Counted from the first letter of the stretch, positions 52,490 through 62,268 are shown. The stretch: DNA of 64,000 nt from UBA2336 sp964404445 (GCA_964404445.1 CAYOJW010000008.1:1-64000); one strand, 5' to 3'. Made by a program: numbers and translations. Notes: generated from the letters alone by a model not told the origin.

Positions 52490-55400
52490 TTACTGGCTGA
52501 TCCAGATTTTAACACTTGTGCCTGCGGGTTTCCCCGATTCGTTGTACAGGTCAAGAACCTCAAACGACACCTTGTAATGCGCGTTGATGAGCCGTAGTCT
52601 TTCTTCTGTAAGGGTAGTGCCCATCGATTTATGCAGGGGAAAGTTTTTTTCGCGCAGGGCTTTTGCTTCGGCACGGCCAACTCCGTCATCGCGGATTTCT
52701 ACCAGAAGTGCGTCTTCGTCATCGCTAAAGTTAATGTTCAGGTGACCCCTGCCTTCTTTGTTGTACAAACCGTGCAATATGGCGTTTTCAACATAAGGCT
52801 GGATGAGGAGCGGTGGTATGGTAGTGCCTTCTAAATCAATATACTGATCGATGTAAATAACGTAATCGAATTTGTTCTCGAATCGTATTTGCTCCAACGC
52901 AATGTAATTGGTAAGCATTTCGGTTTCTTCGCGCAAGCTGATTTTATTGTTGACCGAGTGGGTAAGCACGCTGCGCACAAGTTTTGAAAACGTTGACAGG
53001 TAGTTTATGGCATTTTTGCGATCGTTTTGAGCGATAAAATACTGGATAGAATTGAGCGCATTAAAAATGAAATGCGGGTTCATAACCGAACGCAGGGCGG
53101 TTAGCTTGAGTTCGGCAATTTTGTCCATGGCTTCTTTCAGGTCTTCTTCCTGTTTTACCCGTTTGCTGATGTCTTCAGCGAAAACTGAAATACCGATAAT
53201 GTTCGTGTTTTCTTCCACAATCGGGCTGATGGAATACTCAACGTGCCGGTCGTCTGTACGTGCTTTGATTTTGAACGACTCGCCCTGCAATGCACGGTTG
53301 TACCGAACGTGCCATGTTTTTTGCAGGTTATCATTAACCTTTTTATCGGGTGCAATAATGCGTTCGCCTTGCTTTACCACAGTGTTATAATGCCTGAGCA
53401 TATAATCGATAAACGTCTTGTTGGCCTTGATCACCCTGAATTCAACATCAACCGACCATACCAGCAGGTTTGTGTTGTTGATGGTAGCGTAAAGGTTTGC
53501 TTCACTGTCTAACAACTTTCGTTCGGCAATTTTTTGTTCGGTAATGTCGCGTACCACAACAAGAATGTGGTTAACGCCTTTCAGGGCTATGCGCTGGCTC
53601 GACAGGGTTCCGTAAAATGATGTGCCGTCTTTCCTTACAAACTGGCTTTCGATGGTAGCCGAACCATTGCCGTAATACATTTCATTGTGACGCTGACGGT
53701 CTTCATCATTCACCCACAAAGTCAACGAAGAAGTAGATTTACCCAATAGTTCGTCACGGCTGTAACCTGCAGTGGAGGTGATCTTTGAGTTGCAGTCCAC
53801 TAACACCCAATCGCTTTCCCTTAAAATCAGCATCAGGTCGGGGCTAAGCTCAAAAGCCCTGGTAAATTTATCTTCAGCGGCTTTCTGGTTAGAAATATCT
53901 TTGATGGTGGCAATGATGTGTTGCTGGCCATTGAAATCGACCGTATTGAACGACAACAGGGCTAATATCTCGCGGCCGTCTTTGCGGAGTAAGGTGGCAC
54001 TCATTTCTACCTGTTGTTTAGCATCATAGGTAGAGTAGAAATATTCGCGTTCGTGCTGATACACAAAAAAACGCATGGTATTAGCCGGTACGCCTAAAAG
54101 TTCCTGGCGGGTGTATCCCAGCATCGGCTGAACGTTGTTGTTAATGTCAACAATAATCCAGTCGTTTGCTCGTAGCAATATGGTGAGGTCGGGGCTTCGG
54201 TGAAAAACTTTCGAGAATTTTTCTTCACTTAAACGAAGCAACTCTTCGGCTTCTTTCAGGTAGGTGATGTCGTACGTGATACCGTAAATGTGCGAAAGAG
54301 TGCTTGCAGCATTCAGCAACCGGGGCCATCCGCATATACGCAGCCACTTTAACCTGCCCAGCGGTGTGCGTATCTGCAACGACACCTCAAAAGGTTTGTG
54401 TTTGGTAATAGCCTCAGTAATAAGGTGGTGAAAGTATTGTTCTTTATCACCGTAAAACGATGGGCTGCCCGCTCGAAAATCTTCAACACTGGCTACACCG
54501 TATATGTCTAACATAGAGTCAGACACGGTATAGACGCGCGTGTGGGGGTCGTACTCCCAACTTCCTATTCTGGCTATCTGTTGTGTACGCGATATAAGTT
54601 GCTCGCGTTCGAGCAATGCTTTGTTGGTTAACGATAAATGTTCATTGACCTGGCGAAGTTCTTCTTCCGAACTGGCTAATTCTTCTTCGCGCGATGACAA
54701 TGCTTCGTTCATTCTTTCCTGATGTTCAAGCGCTGTTCGCAGAGTTTCTTCGTTCAGCCGTGCTGCGGTAACATCAACCCAACCGCCCAGCGCGCTCACA
54801 GCATTTCCTGCATCATCGCGAATGATTACCCCGCGATCGATTACGTATGCCACACTTCCATCGGATTTTACAATCCGGTATTCATCATTGTAAATCCCGT
54901 CCTGCGATTGCACGGCAGCTTTAAACCGGGCAGCAGATATTTCTTTGTCATCGGGATGAATGGATTGTTCCCAGTCGTTCAGCGTGTAATCACGTTTAGT
55001 CAAGCCGAAATCTTCCAGTGTTCGTGTTCCGGAGGTCCAGTGCACCCGGCTGTTCACGATGTCAACTTCCCACATAACAGCGTTTGAGAACTCAGATACT
55101 ATCCTGAACCTGTTATTATCGTTTTCGAGTTTTTGTAGCAGTTCCTGTTTTTTTTCATCGCCTTTGATCAGGGCGGTGATGTCGCTCCAAACACCAATGA
55201 TGCGTAATGCTTTTCCATGAGCATTGCGGATGAACAACATTTTATCGTGAATGGAATAATACGTTTGTTGCCCTCCGCGAAACCTGTACCGGCAATCGAA
55301 TTTTGTAACCGAGTGATCGTTCAACGCATTATCAATAAGGTCTTTGGTAGTCTGAAGGTCGTCTGGATGAATATTGTCTAACCAAAATTCGGGGCCAATG

Positions 55401-55579
55401 TTATCGTGCGGGATATTGTATTTAAGCCGGTTCGATTCAGAAACATACCAATAGCGCTTGCCGGTGGTGAGGTCATTTACCCAAATCGCTTCGGAAGACA
55501 GTTCCAGCAAAGCGTTTATCACTTCGGGTTCGGGCAACAATGTATGTGAATCAACCGGAGGCATGGTTCTGTTTTGCAT
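52490..55579 (-). CDS. LytS-type histidine kinase with six PAS domains
   Basis: The 1,029-residue protein has no membrane segment or signal peptide, so it is a cytosolic sensor kinase. Six PAS/PAC units lie at about 20-140, 155-275, 330-445, 450-570, 575-690 and 695-815, with a Glu-rich coiled coil near 280-330. The phosphoacceptor domain of the LytS (His_kinase) family has MNPHFIFNALNSIQYF with His836, and the ATPase domain has PYVENAILHGL and EIRDDGVGRAEA. LytS-type kinases normally signal to a LytTR response regulator; none is in the window. It is upstream of the yfiR-led run, separated by 477 bp. Confidence 0.92.
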   Translation of the reverse strand: MQNRTMPPVDSHTLLPEPEVINALLELSSEAIWVNDLTTGKRYWYVSESNRLKYNIPHDNIGPEFWLDNIHPDDLQTTKDLIDNALNDHSVTKFDCRYRFRGGQQTYYSIHDKMLFIRNAHGKALRIIGVWSDITALIKGDEKKQELLQKLENDNNRFRIVSEFSNAVMWEVDIVNSRVHWTSGTRTLEDFGLTKRDYTLNDWEQSIHPDDKEISAARFKAAVQSQDGIYNDEYRIVKSDGSVAYVIDRGVIIRDDAGNAVSALGGWVDVTAARLNEETLRTALEHQERMNEALSSREEELASSEEELRQVNEHLSLTNKALLEREQLISRTQQIARIGSWEYDPHTRVYTVSDSMLDIYGVASVEDFRAGSPSFYGDKEQYFHHLITEAITKHKPFEVSLQIRTPLGRLKWLRICGWPRLLNAASTLSHIYGITYDITYLKEAEELLRLSEEKFSKVFHRSPDLTILLRANDWIIVDINNNVQPMLGYTRQELLGVPANTMRFFVYQHEREYFYSTYDAKQQVEMSATLLRKDGREILALLSFNTVDFNGQQHIIATIKDISNQKAAEDKFTRAFELSPDLMLILRESDWVLVDCNSKITSTAGYSRDELLGKSTSSLTLWVNDEDRQRHNEMYYGNGSATIESQFVRKDGTSFYGTLSSQRIALKGVNHILVVVRDITEQKIAERKLLDSEANLYATINNTNLLVWSVDVEFRVIKANKTFIDYMLRHYNTVVKQGERIIAPDKKVNDNLQKTWHVRYNRALQGESFKIKARTDDRHVEYSISPIVEENTNIIGISVFAEDISKRVKQEEDLKEAMDKIAELKLTALRSVMNPHFIFNALNSIQYFIAQNDRKNAINYLSTFSKLVRSVLTHSVNNKISLREETEMLTNYIALEQIRFENKFDYVIYIDQYIDLEGTTIPPLLIQPYVENAILHGLYNKEGRGHLNINFSDDEDALLVEIRDDGVGRAEAKALREKNFPLHKSMGTTLTEERLRLINAHYKVSFEVLDLYNESGKPAGTSVKIWISQ

Positions 55580-55725
55580 TAAATATATAAAAATTAATAT
55601 GGCAGCACTACTTTAGTTGTGTAATGCGTAGCCGCGTACCGGCTTTGTACGACAACCGAAATTTCTGTTGGTTGCGCTATAAAAACTTAGCGGATTTTTT
55701 CACCTTTGAGCGAGTTCAATATCGT

Positions 55726-56520
55726 ATGAAACAGTATCTCAGTTTAGCCCAACATATTCTCGACCAGGGCGCACAAAAAACAGATCGTACCGGTACGGGT
55801 ACATTGTCAGTATTTGGCGCCCAGTTGCGGTTTAATTTACTGGAGGGGTTTCCGTTGGTTACCACTAAAAAACTGCACCTCCGGTCTATTATATATGAGC
55901 TGTTGTGGTTCTTAAAAGGCGATACCAACATCAAATACCTGCACGACAACAGAGTAACCATTTGGGACGAGTGGGCTGATGCCAACGGTGATCTTGGCCC
56001 GGTGTACGGACACCAGTGGCGCAGTTGGCCAACGCCCGGTGGCGGTACAATCGACCAGATTACCAACGTGTTAAACCAGATCAAACAAAAACCCGATTCC
56101 AGAAGGCACATCGTATCGGCCTGGAACCCTGCCGAAGTTGATAAAATGGCTTTGCCGCCCTGCCATGCCATGTTTCAGTTTTACGTGGCCGATGGCAAAC
56201 TCTCGTGCCAGTTGTACCAACGCAGTGCCGATTATTTTTTGGGCGTGCCCTTTAACATAGCTTCGTATGCTTTGTTAACCCACATGGTTGCCCAACAATG
56301 CGAATTACTGCCGGGCGATTTTGTATGGACGGGCGGAGATGTTCATCTCTACACCAATCATATCGAACAGGCTAAGTTGCAACTGTCGCGCGAACCACTG
56401 CCGTTGCCTAAACTCAATATCCGCAGGAAACCCGAATCTATTTTCGATTACCAGTTCGAGGATTTTGAGATCGTCAATTACCAGGCGCATCCCGGTATAA
56501 AAGCGCCTATTGCCGTTTAA
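55726..56520 (+). CDS. thyA: Thymidylate synthase
   Basis: From the ATG at 55726 the enzyme has 264 residues, exactly the usual length. It makes dTMP from dUMP with methylenetetrahydrofolate. The N-terminus MKQYLSLAQHILDQG, the RTGTGTLSVFG loop (phosphate-binding Arg), the WNPAEVDKMALPPCHAMFQF segment (catalytic Cys) and the DVHLYTNHIEQ and HPGIKAPIAV ends are all conserved. The frame is open 34 codons upstream, but that stretch is not conserved. The sdaAB homologue follows on the same strand after 157 bp. No dihydrofolate reductase gene is adjacent. Confidence 0.97.
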   Translation: MKQYLSLAQHILDQGAQKTDRTGTGTLSVFGAQLRFNLLEGFPLVTTKKLHLRSIIYELLWFLKGDTNIKYLHDNRVTIWDEWADANGDLGPVYGHQWRSWPTPGGGTIDQITNVLNQIKQKPDSRRHIVSAWNPAEVDKMALPPCHAMFQFYVADGKLSCQLYQRSADYFLGVPFNIASYALLTHMVAQQCELLPGDFVWTGGDVHLYTNHIEQAKLQLSREPLPLPKLNIRRKPESIFDYQFEDFEIVNYQAHPGIKAPIAV

Positions 56521-56677
56521 AGGCTGTCTTGCAGTTAAAATTATTCTAACCTTTGGCTAATTTGGCAAGCCGCACGCGCTTTGCATTAAAAAAATGAGAT
56601 ATTGCACGCCATTTTTTGGCATCTTGTGTAATAAACAGCCAAAGCAGGCGACAAATGCCCCAACCAGTTCCAGAAAT

Positions 56678-57355
56678 ATGTCGGAGAAAAGCAGTGTTTT
56701 TGATATGATTGGCCCGGTAATGATTGGTCCGTCAAGTTCGCACACGGCAGGAGTGGTGCGCATTGCCCGTGCGGCCGTGCGCCTGTTAGGGGGTATTCCC
56801 GAAGAGGCCGACATTGTATTTTATAATTCGTTTGCCCGTACTTATGAAGGGCACGGAAGCGACCGCGCCATTATTGCCGGCTTGCTCGATTATAAAACCG
56901 ATGACAAACGCATAAAAGACTCGCTTGAACTGGCCAAGACTAACAATTTAAAATACACGTTTAAGTCCATTGGCAATGCTTCGGCTTTGCACCCTAACAC
57001 CATCCGGTTAAACCTGCGCTTAGGCGATAAGAAAATCGAGGTATTGGGCGAGAGCAAAGGGGGCGGGGTTATAAACATTGCCGAGGTAAACGGCTTTAAG
57101 GCCGATTTCAGCGCCAGCCTGCACACGATGATTATTTTTGCCGATGATGTGAAAGGTAGTATTGCGTTTTTGGCTAATGTGCTGGCGCACGATGACTGTA
57201 ACATCGCCACCATGTCGGTATCGCGAAAAGGAAAAAACGATTTGGCCTGTTTAGTAATTGAAATGGATTCGGGCGTGAAACCTGTAACATTAGAATACGT
57301 TCGGAGTCTAAGTTGGGTAAAACAAGTTATATACGTTCCGGATATTGATCGATAA
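56678..57355 (+). CDS. sdaAB: L-serine ammonia-lyase, iron-sulfur-dependent, beta subunit
   Basis: From the ATG at 56678 the protein has 225 residues. It is the beta subunit of the [4Fe-4S] L-serine dehydratase, which makes pyruvate and ammonia from serine. VFDMIGPVMIGPSSSHTAG (about 7-25) is the family signature, followed by TYEGHGSDRAIIAGLL. The C-terminal ACT domain has MIIFADDVKGSIAFLANVLA and IATMSVSRKG. The catalytic alpha subunit is not in the window, so the two halves must be encoded apart. tolC begins 3 bases after its stop. Confidence 0.93.
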   Translation: MSEKSSVFDMIGPVMIGPSSSHTAGVVRIARAAVRLLGGIPEEADIVFYNSFARTYEGHGSDRAIIAGLLDYKTDDKRIKDSLELAKTNNLKYTFKSIGNASALHPNTIRLNLRLGDKKIEVLGESKGGGVINIAEVNGFKADFSASLHTMIIFADDVKGSIAFLANVLAHDDCNIATMSVSRKGKNDLACLVIEMDSGVKPVTLEYVRSLSWVKQVIYVPDIDR

Positions 57356-57357
57356 GA

Positions 57358-58725
57358 ATGAAGCAAGTAAGAATAATAACAAGTATAGCATTATTAACCT
57401 GCTGTACAGGGGCTTTTGCTCAGGAGAATGAAGGCTGGACTCTTCAAAAAGCGATTGACTACGCCTGGAGTAATAATATTCAGGTAAAGCAGAGCGAACT
57501 GGCCGTTTGGAACAATGAACTGAATTTGCGGCAGGCAAGGATGAACCGTTTGCCAAACCTGAATGCCAACACCAGTTTACAGAATAACGTAGGTCGTTCC
57601 ATTGACCCGTTTACAAATACTGTTGTCGATCAGGATTTATCTTCGCAATCGTACGGTTTAAACTCTTCGGTTACATTGTTTAATGGGTTGGGTCAACATT
57701 ATTCTGTAAAACAGAACAAGGCCAATGTTGAGAAGAGCGAGTACGACCTGCAAACTCAAAGGAACAATACAGCATTAAGTATTGCCAATCAGTTTTTAAA
57801 TGTTTTATTGGCGCAAGAACAGGTTAAGAGTGCCCAGTTGAGCCTTGAAACCAGTAAGCTTCAATACGATCGGGTTAAGAAGCAAGTCGATGCAGGCTCA
57901 TTGCCTCAGCAAAACCTGTTACAGGCCGATCAGCAAGTAGCCAGCGATGAGGTCAACTTAATTTCTGCCGAAAACTCGCTTGACTTAGCCCGTTTGGTGT
58001 TGAAACAGGCTTTGCAGCTTCCGGCATCCACACCTTTTGATATAGTAACACCTGTTATTGAAGAGCCATCCGTTGAGCAGCTCACAGGTTTAAACTTAAA
58101 TGATGTATTTGAGGTTGCATTAAGACTTCCTGAAATAAAAAGTGCAGAATCACAAATTGAAAGCACCGAGTTTGGTGTTCGTGTGGCCAGGGCTTCCTAT
58201 TTACCAAGCCTGTCTCTGTCAGGAGGTTTACGAACAAGTTACTCAACAGCAGCGCCTGATCAGTTTCCTGATCCATCAAGCCCAACGGGTTTTAAAGACA
58301 ACACATATATGAACCAGTTGGATTTTAACCTTTCCCGGTCTGTTGGCCTCACGCTGTCCATTCCAATCTTTAATCGTTTTCAGGTAAACACCAATGTAGG
58401 ACTTGCCAAGATTAATCATGAAAATGCGAAGTATGGATATGAAAACACTAAAAACGTATTGAGACAAAACATTGAGCAGGCATATTATAATGCCCGTGCA
58501 GCAGCAAAGACTTATACTGCAACAAAGCGTCAGGTTGAATCGCTTCAGGAATCCTATAGAAATATTGAACACAGGTTTAATCTTGGCGCAGCTAACTCGG
58601 TTGAATACAATCAGGTTAAAAATGATTTTAATCGTGCGCAGAACGACTTAATCCGTTCTAAGTACGATTTTATTTTTAAACAAAAAGTGCTTGATTTTTA
58701 TCAAGGCAAACCTTTGCAGTTATAA
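57358..58725 (+). CDS. TolC-family outer-membrane efflux protein
   Basis: The 455-residue protein forms the outer-membrane exit channel of a tripartite pump. It has a signal peptide (1-21, ending AFAQ). Two OEP repeats follow, each with long coiled-coil hairpins (WSNNIQVKQSELAVWNNELNLRQARMNRLPNL and LPEIKSAESQIESTEFGVRVARASYLPSL). The interval contains SYGLNSSVTLFNG. It starts 3 bases after sdaAB and is followed by the adaptor gene after 28 bp. Length and repeat pattern fit the family. Confidence 0.93.
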   Translation: MKQVRIITSIALLTCCTGAFAQENEGWTLQKAIDYAWSNNIQVKQSELAVWNNELNLRQARMNRLPNLNANTSLQNNVGRSIDPFTNTVVDQDLSSQSYGLNSSVTLFNGLGQHYSVKQNKANVEKSEYDLQTQRNNTALSIANQFLNVLLAQEQVKSAQLSLETSKLQYDRVKKQVDAGSLPQQNLLQADQQVASDEVNLISAENSLDLARLVLKQALQLPASTPFDIVTPVIEEPSVEQLTGLNLNDVFEVALRLPEIKSAESQIESTEFGVRVARASYLPSLSLSGGLRTSYSTAAPDQFPDPSSPTGFKDNTYMNQLDFNLSRSVGLTLSIPIFNRFQVNTNVGLAKINHENAKYGYENTKNVLRQNIEQAYYNARAAAKTYTATKRQVESLQESYRNIEHRFNLGAANSVEYNQVKNDFNRAQNDLIRSKYDFIFKQKVLDFYQGKPLQL

Positions 58726-58753
58726 TTATTATTTGAAAAATATATCCTAATCA

Positions 58754-60166
58754 ATGGCAACTCAAAAACGTAAATCAAACAAATTACTCTACTGGCTTAT
58801 TGGTATAGTCGTTATCCTGCTCATCGTTGTGATGGTTGGCAGCTCGCAGGGCTGGATCGGAAAACCCAAAGACATGGAGGTTGACCTTGTAAAAACCAAA
58901 CGGGTAACCATCGTAGAGAAAGTAAGTGCATCGGGTACAGTACAACCTGTTACCGAAGTAAAAATCGCCCCCGAAGTTTCGGGTGAGATTCGTGAATTGC
59001 TTATTGAAGAGGGCGACTCGGTAGGAAAGAGCAAACTGTTGGTTAAAATCCGCCCCGATACATGGGTGTCGCAGCTTAACCGTGCCGAGGCTTCGCTTAA
59101 TCAGCAAGGTGCCAATGTAGAATCATCAAAGGCAGCCCTTTCGCGTGCTGAAGCAACGAGCATCCGCGCCAAGCAGGAGTTTGAACGCCAGGAAAAACTC
59201 TGGAAAGAAAAAGTTATATCAGAAGCCGACTGGCAGTTGGCACAACAGAATTATAAAATTGCCGAGAACGATTTAAAGTCGGCCAGGCAAGCGTTACGGG
59301 CTGCCGAGTATAGTGTGAAAAGTAGTGAAGCAACCGTAGCCGAAGCGCGCGAAAACGTGCGCCTTACCAATGTGGCCGCACCAATGGATGGTATTGTTTC
59401 GAAACTGAGCGTAAAGAAAGGCGAACGTGTTTTGGGTACAGCTCAAATGCAGGGCACCGAAATGTTGCGCATTGCCGACCTGAGCAAAATGGAAGTTCGC
59501 GTGAACGTAAATGAAAATGACATTGTGCGCGTTCATTTGAATGACACAACGCTGATCGATGTAGATGCCTACACCAATACCGGAAAACAGTTTAAAGGCA
59601 TTGTAACCAATATTGCCAATACGGCTAAAGATAAAACCTCGGCCGATGCCATTACCGAGTTTGAAGTGCGTATCCTGATCCTGAACGATTCGTATAAAGA
59701 TTTAATTAAGAAAGGCAACCGTTACCCGTTCCGCCCGGGGATGACGGCCAGCGTTGAGATTTTAACGAACCGCAAGTCGGATGTGTTGTCAGTTCCGCTT
59801 TCGGCAGTAACTACCCGTAACGAAGACAAAGCGAATGTTTCATCGAATACGGGAGGCGGGCCAAACACAAACCAGCAGGCGAATACACAACAGCAAAAAC
59901 CGGCTGAGAAGAAGAAAGATAAAGTTGTGGTGTTTGTGAACGAAAACGGAAAGGCAAAAATGGTAGAGGTTAAAACCGGTATCAGTGATTATGACAACAT
60001 CGAAATTGTTTCCGGTTTAAGCGATAGTTCGGAAGTGGTGAGCGGGCCGTTCTTAGTGGTTTCAAAACGCTTAAAAGATGGTGAGGCCATCCGCGACCCG
60101 AAGAAGGCGACCAAAAAAGAAACAAAACCGGTAGCCGATAAGCCAGCCGAAGAGAAGAAAAATTAA
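58754..60166 (+). CDS. Periplasmic adaptor of an efflux pump (MacA/RND type)
   Basis: The 470-residue protein has one N-terminal membrane helix (about 10-31). A lipoyl-like half-motif (VEKVSASGTVQPVTEVKIAPEVSG), a long coiled-coil hairpin (about 115-205) with QEFERQEKLWKEKVISEADWQLA, a beta-barrel domain and a membrane-proximal domain follow. The C-terminal tail is Lys/Glu-rich. It joins an inner-membrane pump to TolC. The permease or ABC partner is not encoded nearby; the operon ends in a terminator. A MacB-type partner elsewhere is the most likely reading. Confidence 0.92.
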   Translation: MATQKRKSNKLLYWLIGIVVILLIVVMVGSSQGWIGKPKDMEVDLVKTKRVTIVEKVSASGTVQPVTEVKIAPEVSGEIRELLIEEGDSVGKSKLLVKIRPDTWVSQLNRAEASLNQQGANVESSKAALSRAEATSIRAKQEFERQEKLWKEKVISEADWQLAQQNYKIAENDLKSARQALRAAEYSVKSSEATVAEARENVRLTNVAAPMDGIVSKLSVKKGERVLGTAQMQGTEMLRIADLSKMEVRVNVNENDIVRVHLNDTTLIDVDAYTNTGKQFKGIVTNIANTAKDKTSADAITEFEVRILILNDSYKDLIKKGNRYPFRPGMTASVEILTNRKSDVLSVPLSAVTTRNEDKANVSSNTGGGPNTNQQANTQQQKPAEKKKDKVVVFVNENGKAKMVEVKTGISDYDNIEIVSGLSDSSEVVSGPFLVVSKRLKDGEAIRDPKKATKKETKPVADKPAEEKKN

Positions 60167-60187
60167 TGCGTTCTTAAACGATAAGAT

Positions 60188-60218
60188 AAAAAGAGGCTGT
60201 AATCAGGCCTCTTTTTTT
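60188..60218 (+). terminator. Rho-independent terminator of the tolC-adaptor operon
   Basis: AAAAAGAGGC (60188-60197) pairs with GCCTCTTTTT (60207-60216) and a T run continues. It follows the adaptor stop by 21 bases. Confidence 0.9.
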
Positions 60219-60244
60219 ATTTTCTTACGGCAAAGGTTTGAATC

Positions 60245-60658
60245 TTAATGACAAAACTTACAAGGATCGTAGTATTGTTTTGCTTCACTTCTAAGCACCT
60301 TATTTACATCGGCCTTGCACCGCGTTAACCCCCGGCAGCTTTTATGAGTATGCCATTTTATACTATTTCCACTGGCGCATATATAGGCGTATTTTTCAGC
60401 TTCAGCTTGTTGTTTTTTTTGTAACAATTCCTGCTGTTGCTTTTCGGCTTCGACCTGTTTTACTTTTATCTGCTGTAGGCTATCTTTCTTGTGCTGTTCA
60501 ATCTGAGCTAAGCTATCGGCAATTTGTTGCTGATCGAATTTTTCGTTAGATGGCTCAAGTACAAAAATCCCAAACAATATGAATGAGCCGATCAGTGCAG
60601 CAACCACTATTAAGCATCCTTTAAGGATTCCGGTTTTCTTTTGTTCTTTATTTTCCAT
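60245..60658 (-). CDS. Small membrane protein with C-terminal zinc-ribbon-like motif
   Basis: With the ATG at 60658 the protein has 137 residues. One membrane helix (about 14-35, GCLIVVAALIGSFILFGIFVL) is followed by a Gln/Lys/Glu-rich coiled coil (about 42-90). The C-terminal domain (about 91-137) has WHTHKSCRGLTRCK and YYDPCKFCH, a Cys/His arrangement suited to one metal ion. Proteins with this ending are common in Bacteroidota without a named function. It is convergent with the adaptor gene and is followed upstream by the CPBP gene on the same strand. Confidence 0.75.
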   Translation of the reverse strand: MENKEQKKTGILKGCLIVVAALIGSFILFGIFVLEPSNEKFDQQQIADSLAQIEQHKKDSLQQIKVKQVEAEKQQQELLQKKQQAEAEKYAYICASGNSIKWHTHKSCRGLTRCKADVNKVLRSEAKQYYDPCKFCH

Positions 60659-60705
60659 GATGTTTAGAATGTAAGTGGTTAAAACTATAAAAAATGACTG
60701 CAATG

Positions 60706-60745
60706 CGAACTTTGTGCATAAACTTCGCGTGCTCTGCGTGAATAG
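60706..60745. repeat. Word repeat CTTTGTG/CTTCGCGTG between two genes
   Basis: ACTTTGTGCATAA, ACTTCGCGTGCTC and TGCGTGAATA follow each other as variants of one word of about 12 bases. The same words occur, inverted, at 10530-10597. Confidence 0.45.
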
Positions 60746-60747
60746 AC

Positions 60748-61686
60748 TTATTGATCAGGAAATAATTTTTGAAAGAAAGCCACAACCTCCATCATCCAGG
60801 CAATGCCAACGTGAACAATTACACCGCCCCACACTGCCCGTGTTTCATAAGCAATAATGCCCAGCAGGTATCCGCCAAAAATAGAGCTGATGGCTTCGCC
60901 CATCGGTTTACCAAAATGTAAAAAGCAATACACGCTGGCCATCGCTAACACTGCGCTTCGCCCCAATGTACCAGCCATGGCAATGACCAAAAATCCCCGG
61001 AAGAAAAACTCGATGGAGATAAAATTTAACCCGTACGCTAATTCATATCCGGCAACGGTTACCCACTCCGGCATATTCATGTACAAATGTGCGAGTGTAC
61101 TGTCGTACATGGGGTATTGGTTCAGAAAACCGGGCAGAAACGATGCCGTTATGATTATGGGGAGCATGATACCCAGCATGATAAAATAGGGGCGAACATC
61201 AAATTGTTTCGGGGCAAGCCCGTAAGCGTGTTTTTGTTTTCGATCGTAAATTCCGTACAGGATAAACAAGGGTATAATCATGGTGAAGATACCCAACAGG
61301 TTGTTTGAAATTTTAAAAGCCCAGTGCTGTACCTGCGGATGGAAAAATGTTTCCACAAAAGCATCGATAAAAAATACGCACCGGTCGAAACTTAATAATG
61401 CGAGGGCAACACAACTTTTTATCCAGAATTCGGGTGAGCGAAGAAATGCGCGTTTCCTGCAAAAGAATGCGTACGAAAAAACAGGCACAAGGTACGCTGC
61501 GAGGTGGGTAAGAAAGAAGTATAAAAATTTAATGAAGCCTTCCTGTTGATCTAAAAAACTGTCTTCAAAATCGACTTTATAATTGTACCAGATGCATACC
61601 GTTAAAAAGATGGCGACAAACCCATAATACAATGGATGGAAATCTTCCTGTATATGTTGCCGGATGTATTGCCAGATTTTTTTCAT
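60748..61686 (-). CDS. CPBP-family intramembrane metalloprotease-like protein
   Basis: The 312-residue protein has about eight hydrophobic segments and the CPBP/abortive-infection (CAAX-protease-like) domain in its C-terminal half. Motif 1 is SIEFFFRGFL with Glu226 and Arg230; the first Glu of the usual EExxxR is replaced by Ile225. Motif 2 is YCFLHFGKP with His257, and motif 3 is VHVGIAWMM with His292. The loss of the first Glu may affect activity, as that residue is important in the family, though some bacterial relatives keep only the second. It overlaps maf by four bases. Confidence 0.82.
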   Translation of the reverse strand: MKKIWQYIRQHIQEDFHPLYYGFVAIFLTVCIWYNYKVDFEDSFLDQQEGFIKFLYFFLTHLAAYLVPVFSYAFFCRKRAFLRSPEFWIKSCVALALLSFDRCVFFIDAFVETFFHPQVQHWAFKISNNLLGIFTMIIPLFILYGIYDRKQKHAYGLAPKQFDVRPYFIMLGIMLPIIITASFLPGFLNQYPMYDSTLAHLYMNMPEWVTVAGYELAYGLNFISIEFFFRGFLVIAMAGTLGRSAVLAMASVYCFLHFGKPMGEAISSIFGGYLLGIIAYETRAVWGGVIVHVGIAWMMEVVAFFQKLFPDQ

Positions 61687-62252
61687 GCCCAGTTTTTCAG
61701 GTGCTGATAGACTTTATGGATGGGCAGTCCCATTACATTAAAATACGATCCGTTGATGCTTTCAATGGCTATCATACCAATCCAATCTTGCGCGCCATAC
61801 GCCCCGGCTTTATCGAAAGGTTTATAATTATCCACATAAAATTCAATTTCTGCACGGGTTAACGTTTTAAACGTAACGTCTGTACTATCATCAAAACTCA
61901 CTTCTTTTTCTGCCGATAGAATGCACACACCCGTTATTACGCAGTGTGTTTTTCCGCTCAGTACGGTTAGCATTTCAATAGCTTCTAAACGATCCTGAGG
62001 TTTATTGAGAATGTAATTGTTGATAATAACAACGGTATCGGCCGTTACAACAACCTGATCGGTGATGGACGGGCGGAAGTATTCGGCTTTTTTTGTAGCT
62101 AAGTATTTAGCTACCTGGTCAACGGGCATATCGTGCGGAAAGCTTTCTTCCACATCAGGCTTTTCAATGCTGAAGGTAAAGCCCGCTTCGCGCATCAAAT
62201 ACTGCCTGCGGGGCGAACTGGACGCTAAAATAAGAGGTCGTGCTAACTGCAT
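61683..62252 (-). CDS. maf: Maf/YhdE-type nucleoside triphosphate pyrophosphatase
   Basis: The 189-residue protein hydrolyses non-canonical or modified nucleoside triphosphates such as dTTP/UTP. The N-terminal ILASSSPRRQYLMREAGF (about 8-25) is the Maf signature and substrate loop. VVTADTVVIINN (about 69-80) holds the catalytic Asp. The C-terminal FDKAGAYGAQDW and IESINGSYFNVMGLP blocks are conserved. It is intact and overlaps the CPBP gene by four bases; the DUF1015 gene lies 16 bp upstream on the same strand. Confidence 0.94.
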   Translation of the reverse strand: MQLARPLILASSSPRRQYLMREAGFTFSIEKPDVEESFPHDMPVDQVAKYLATKKAEYFRPSITDQVVVTADTVVIINNYILNKPQDRLEAIEMLTVLSGKTHCVITGVCILSAEKEVSFDDSTDVTFKTLTRAEIEFYVDNYKPFDKAGAYGAQDWIGMIAIESINGSYFNVMGLPIHKVYQHLKNWA

Positions 62253-62268
62253 AACGCTGTACTGTTGA

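Noticed and set aside
55624..55725. N-terminal extension of thymidylate synthase
   Set aside because: The 34 extra codons have no counterpart in the family, and the ATG at 55726 gives the usual 264 residues.
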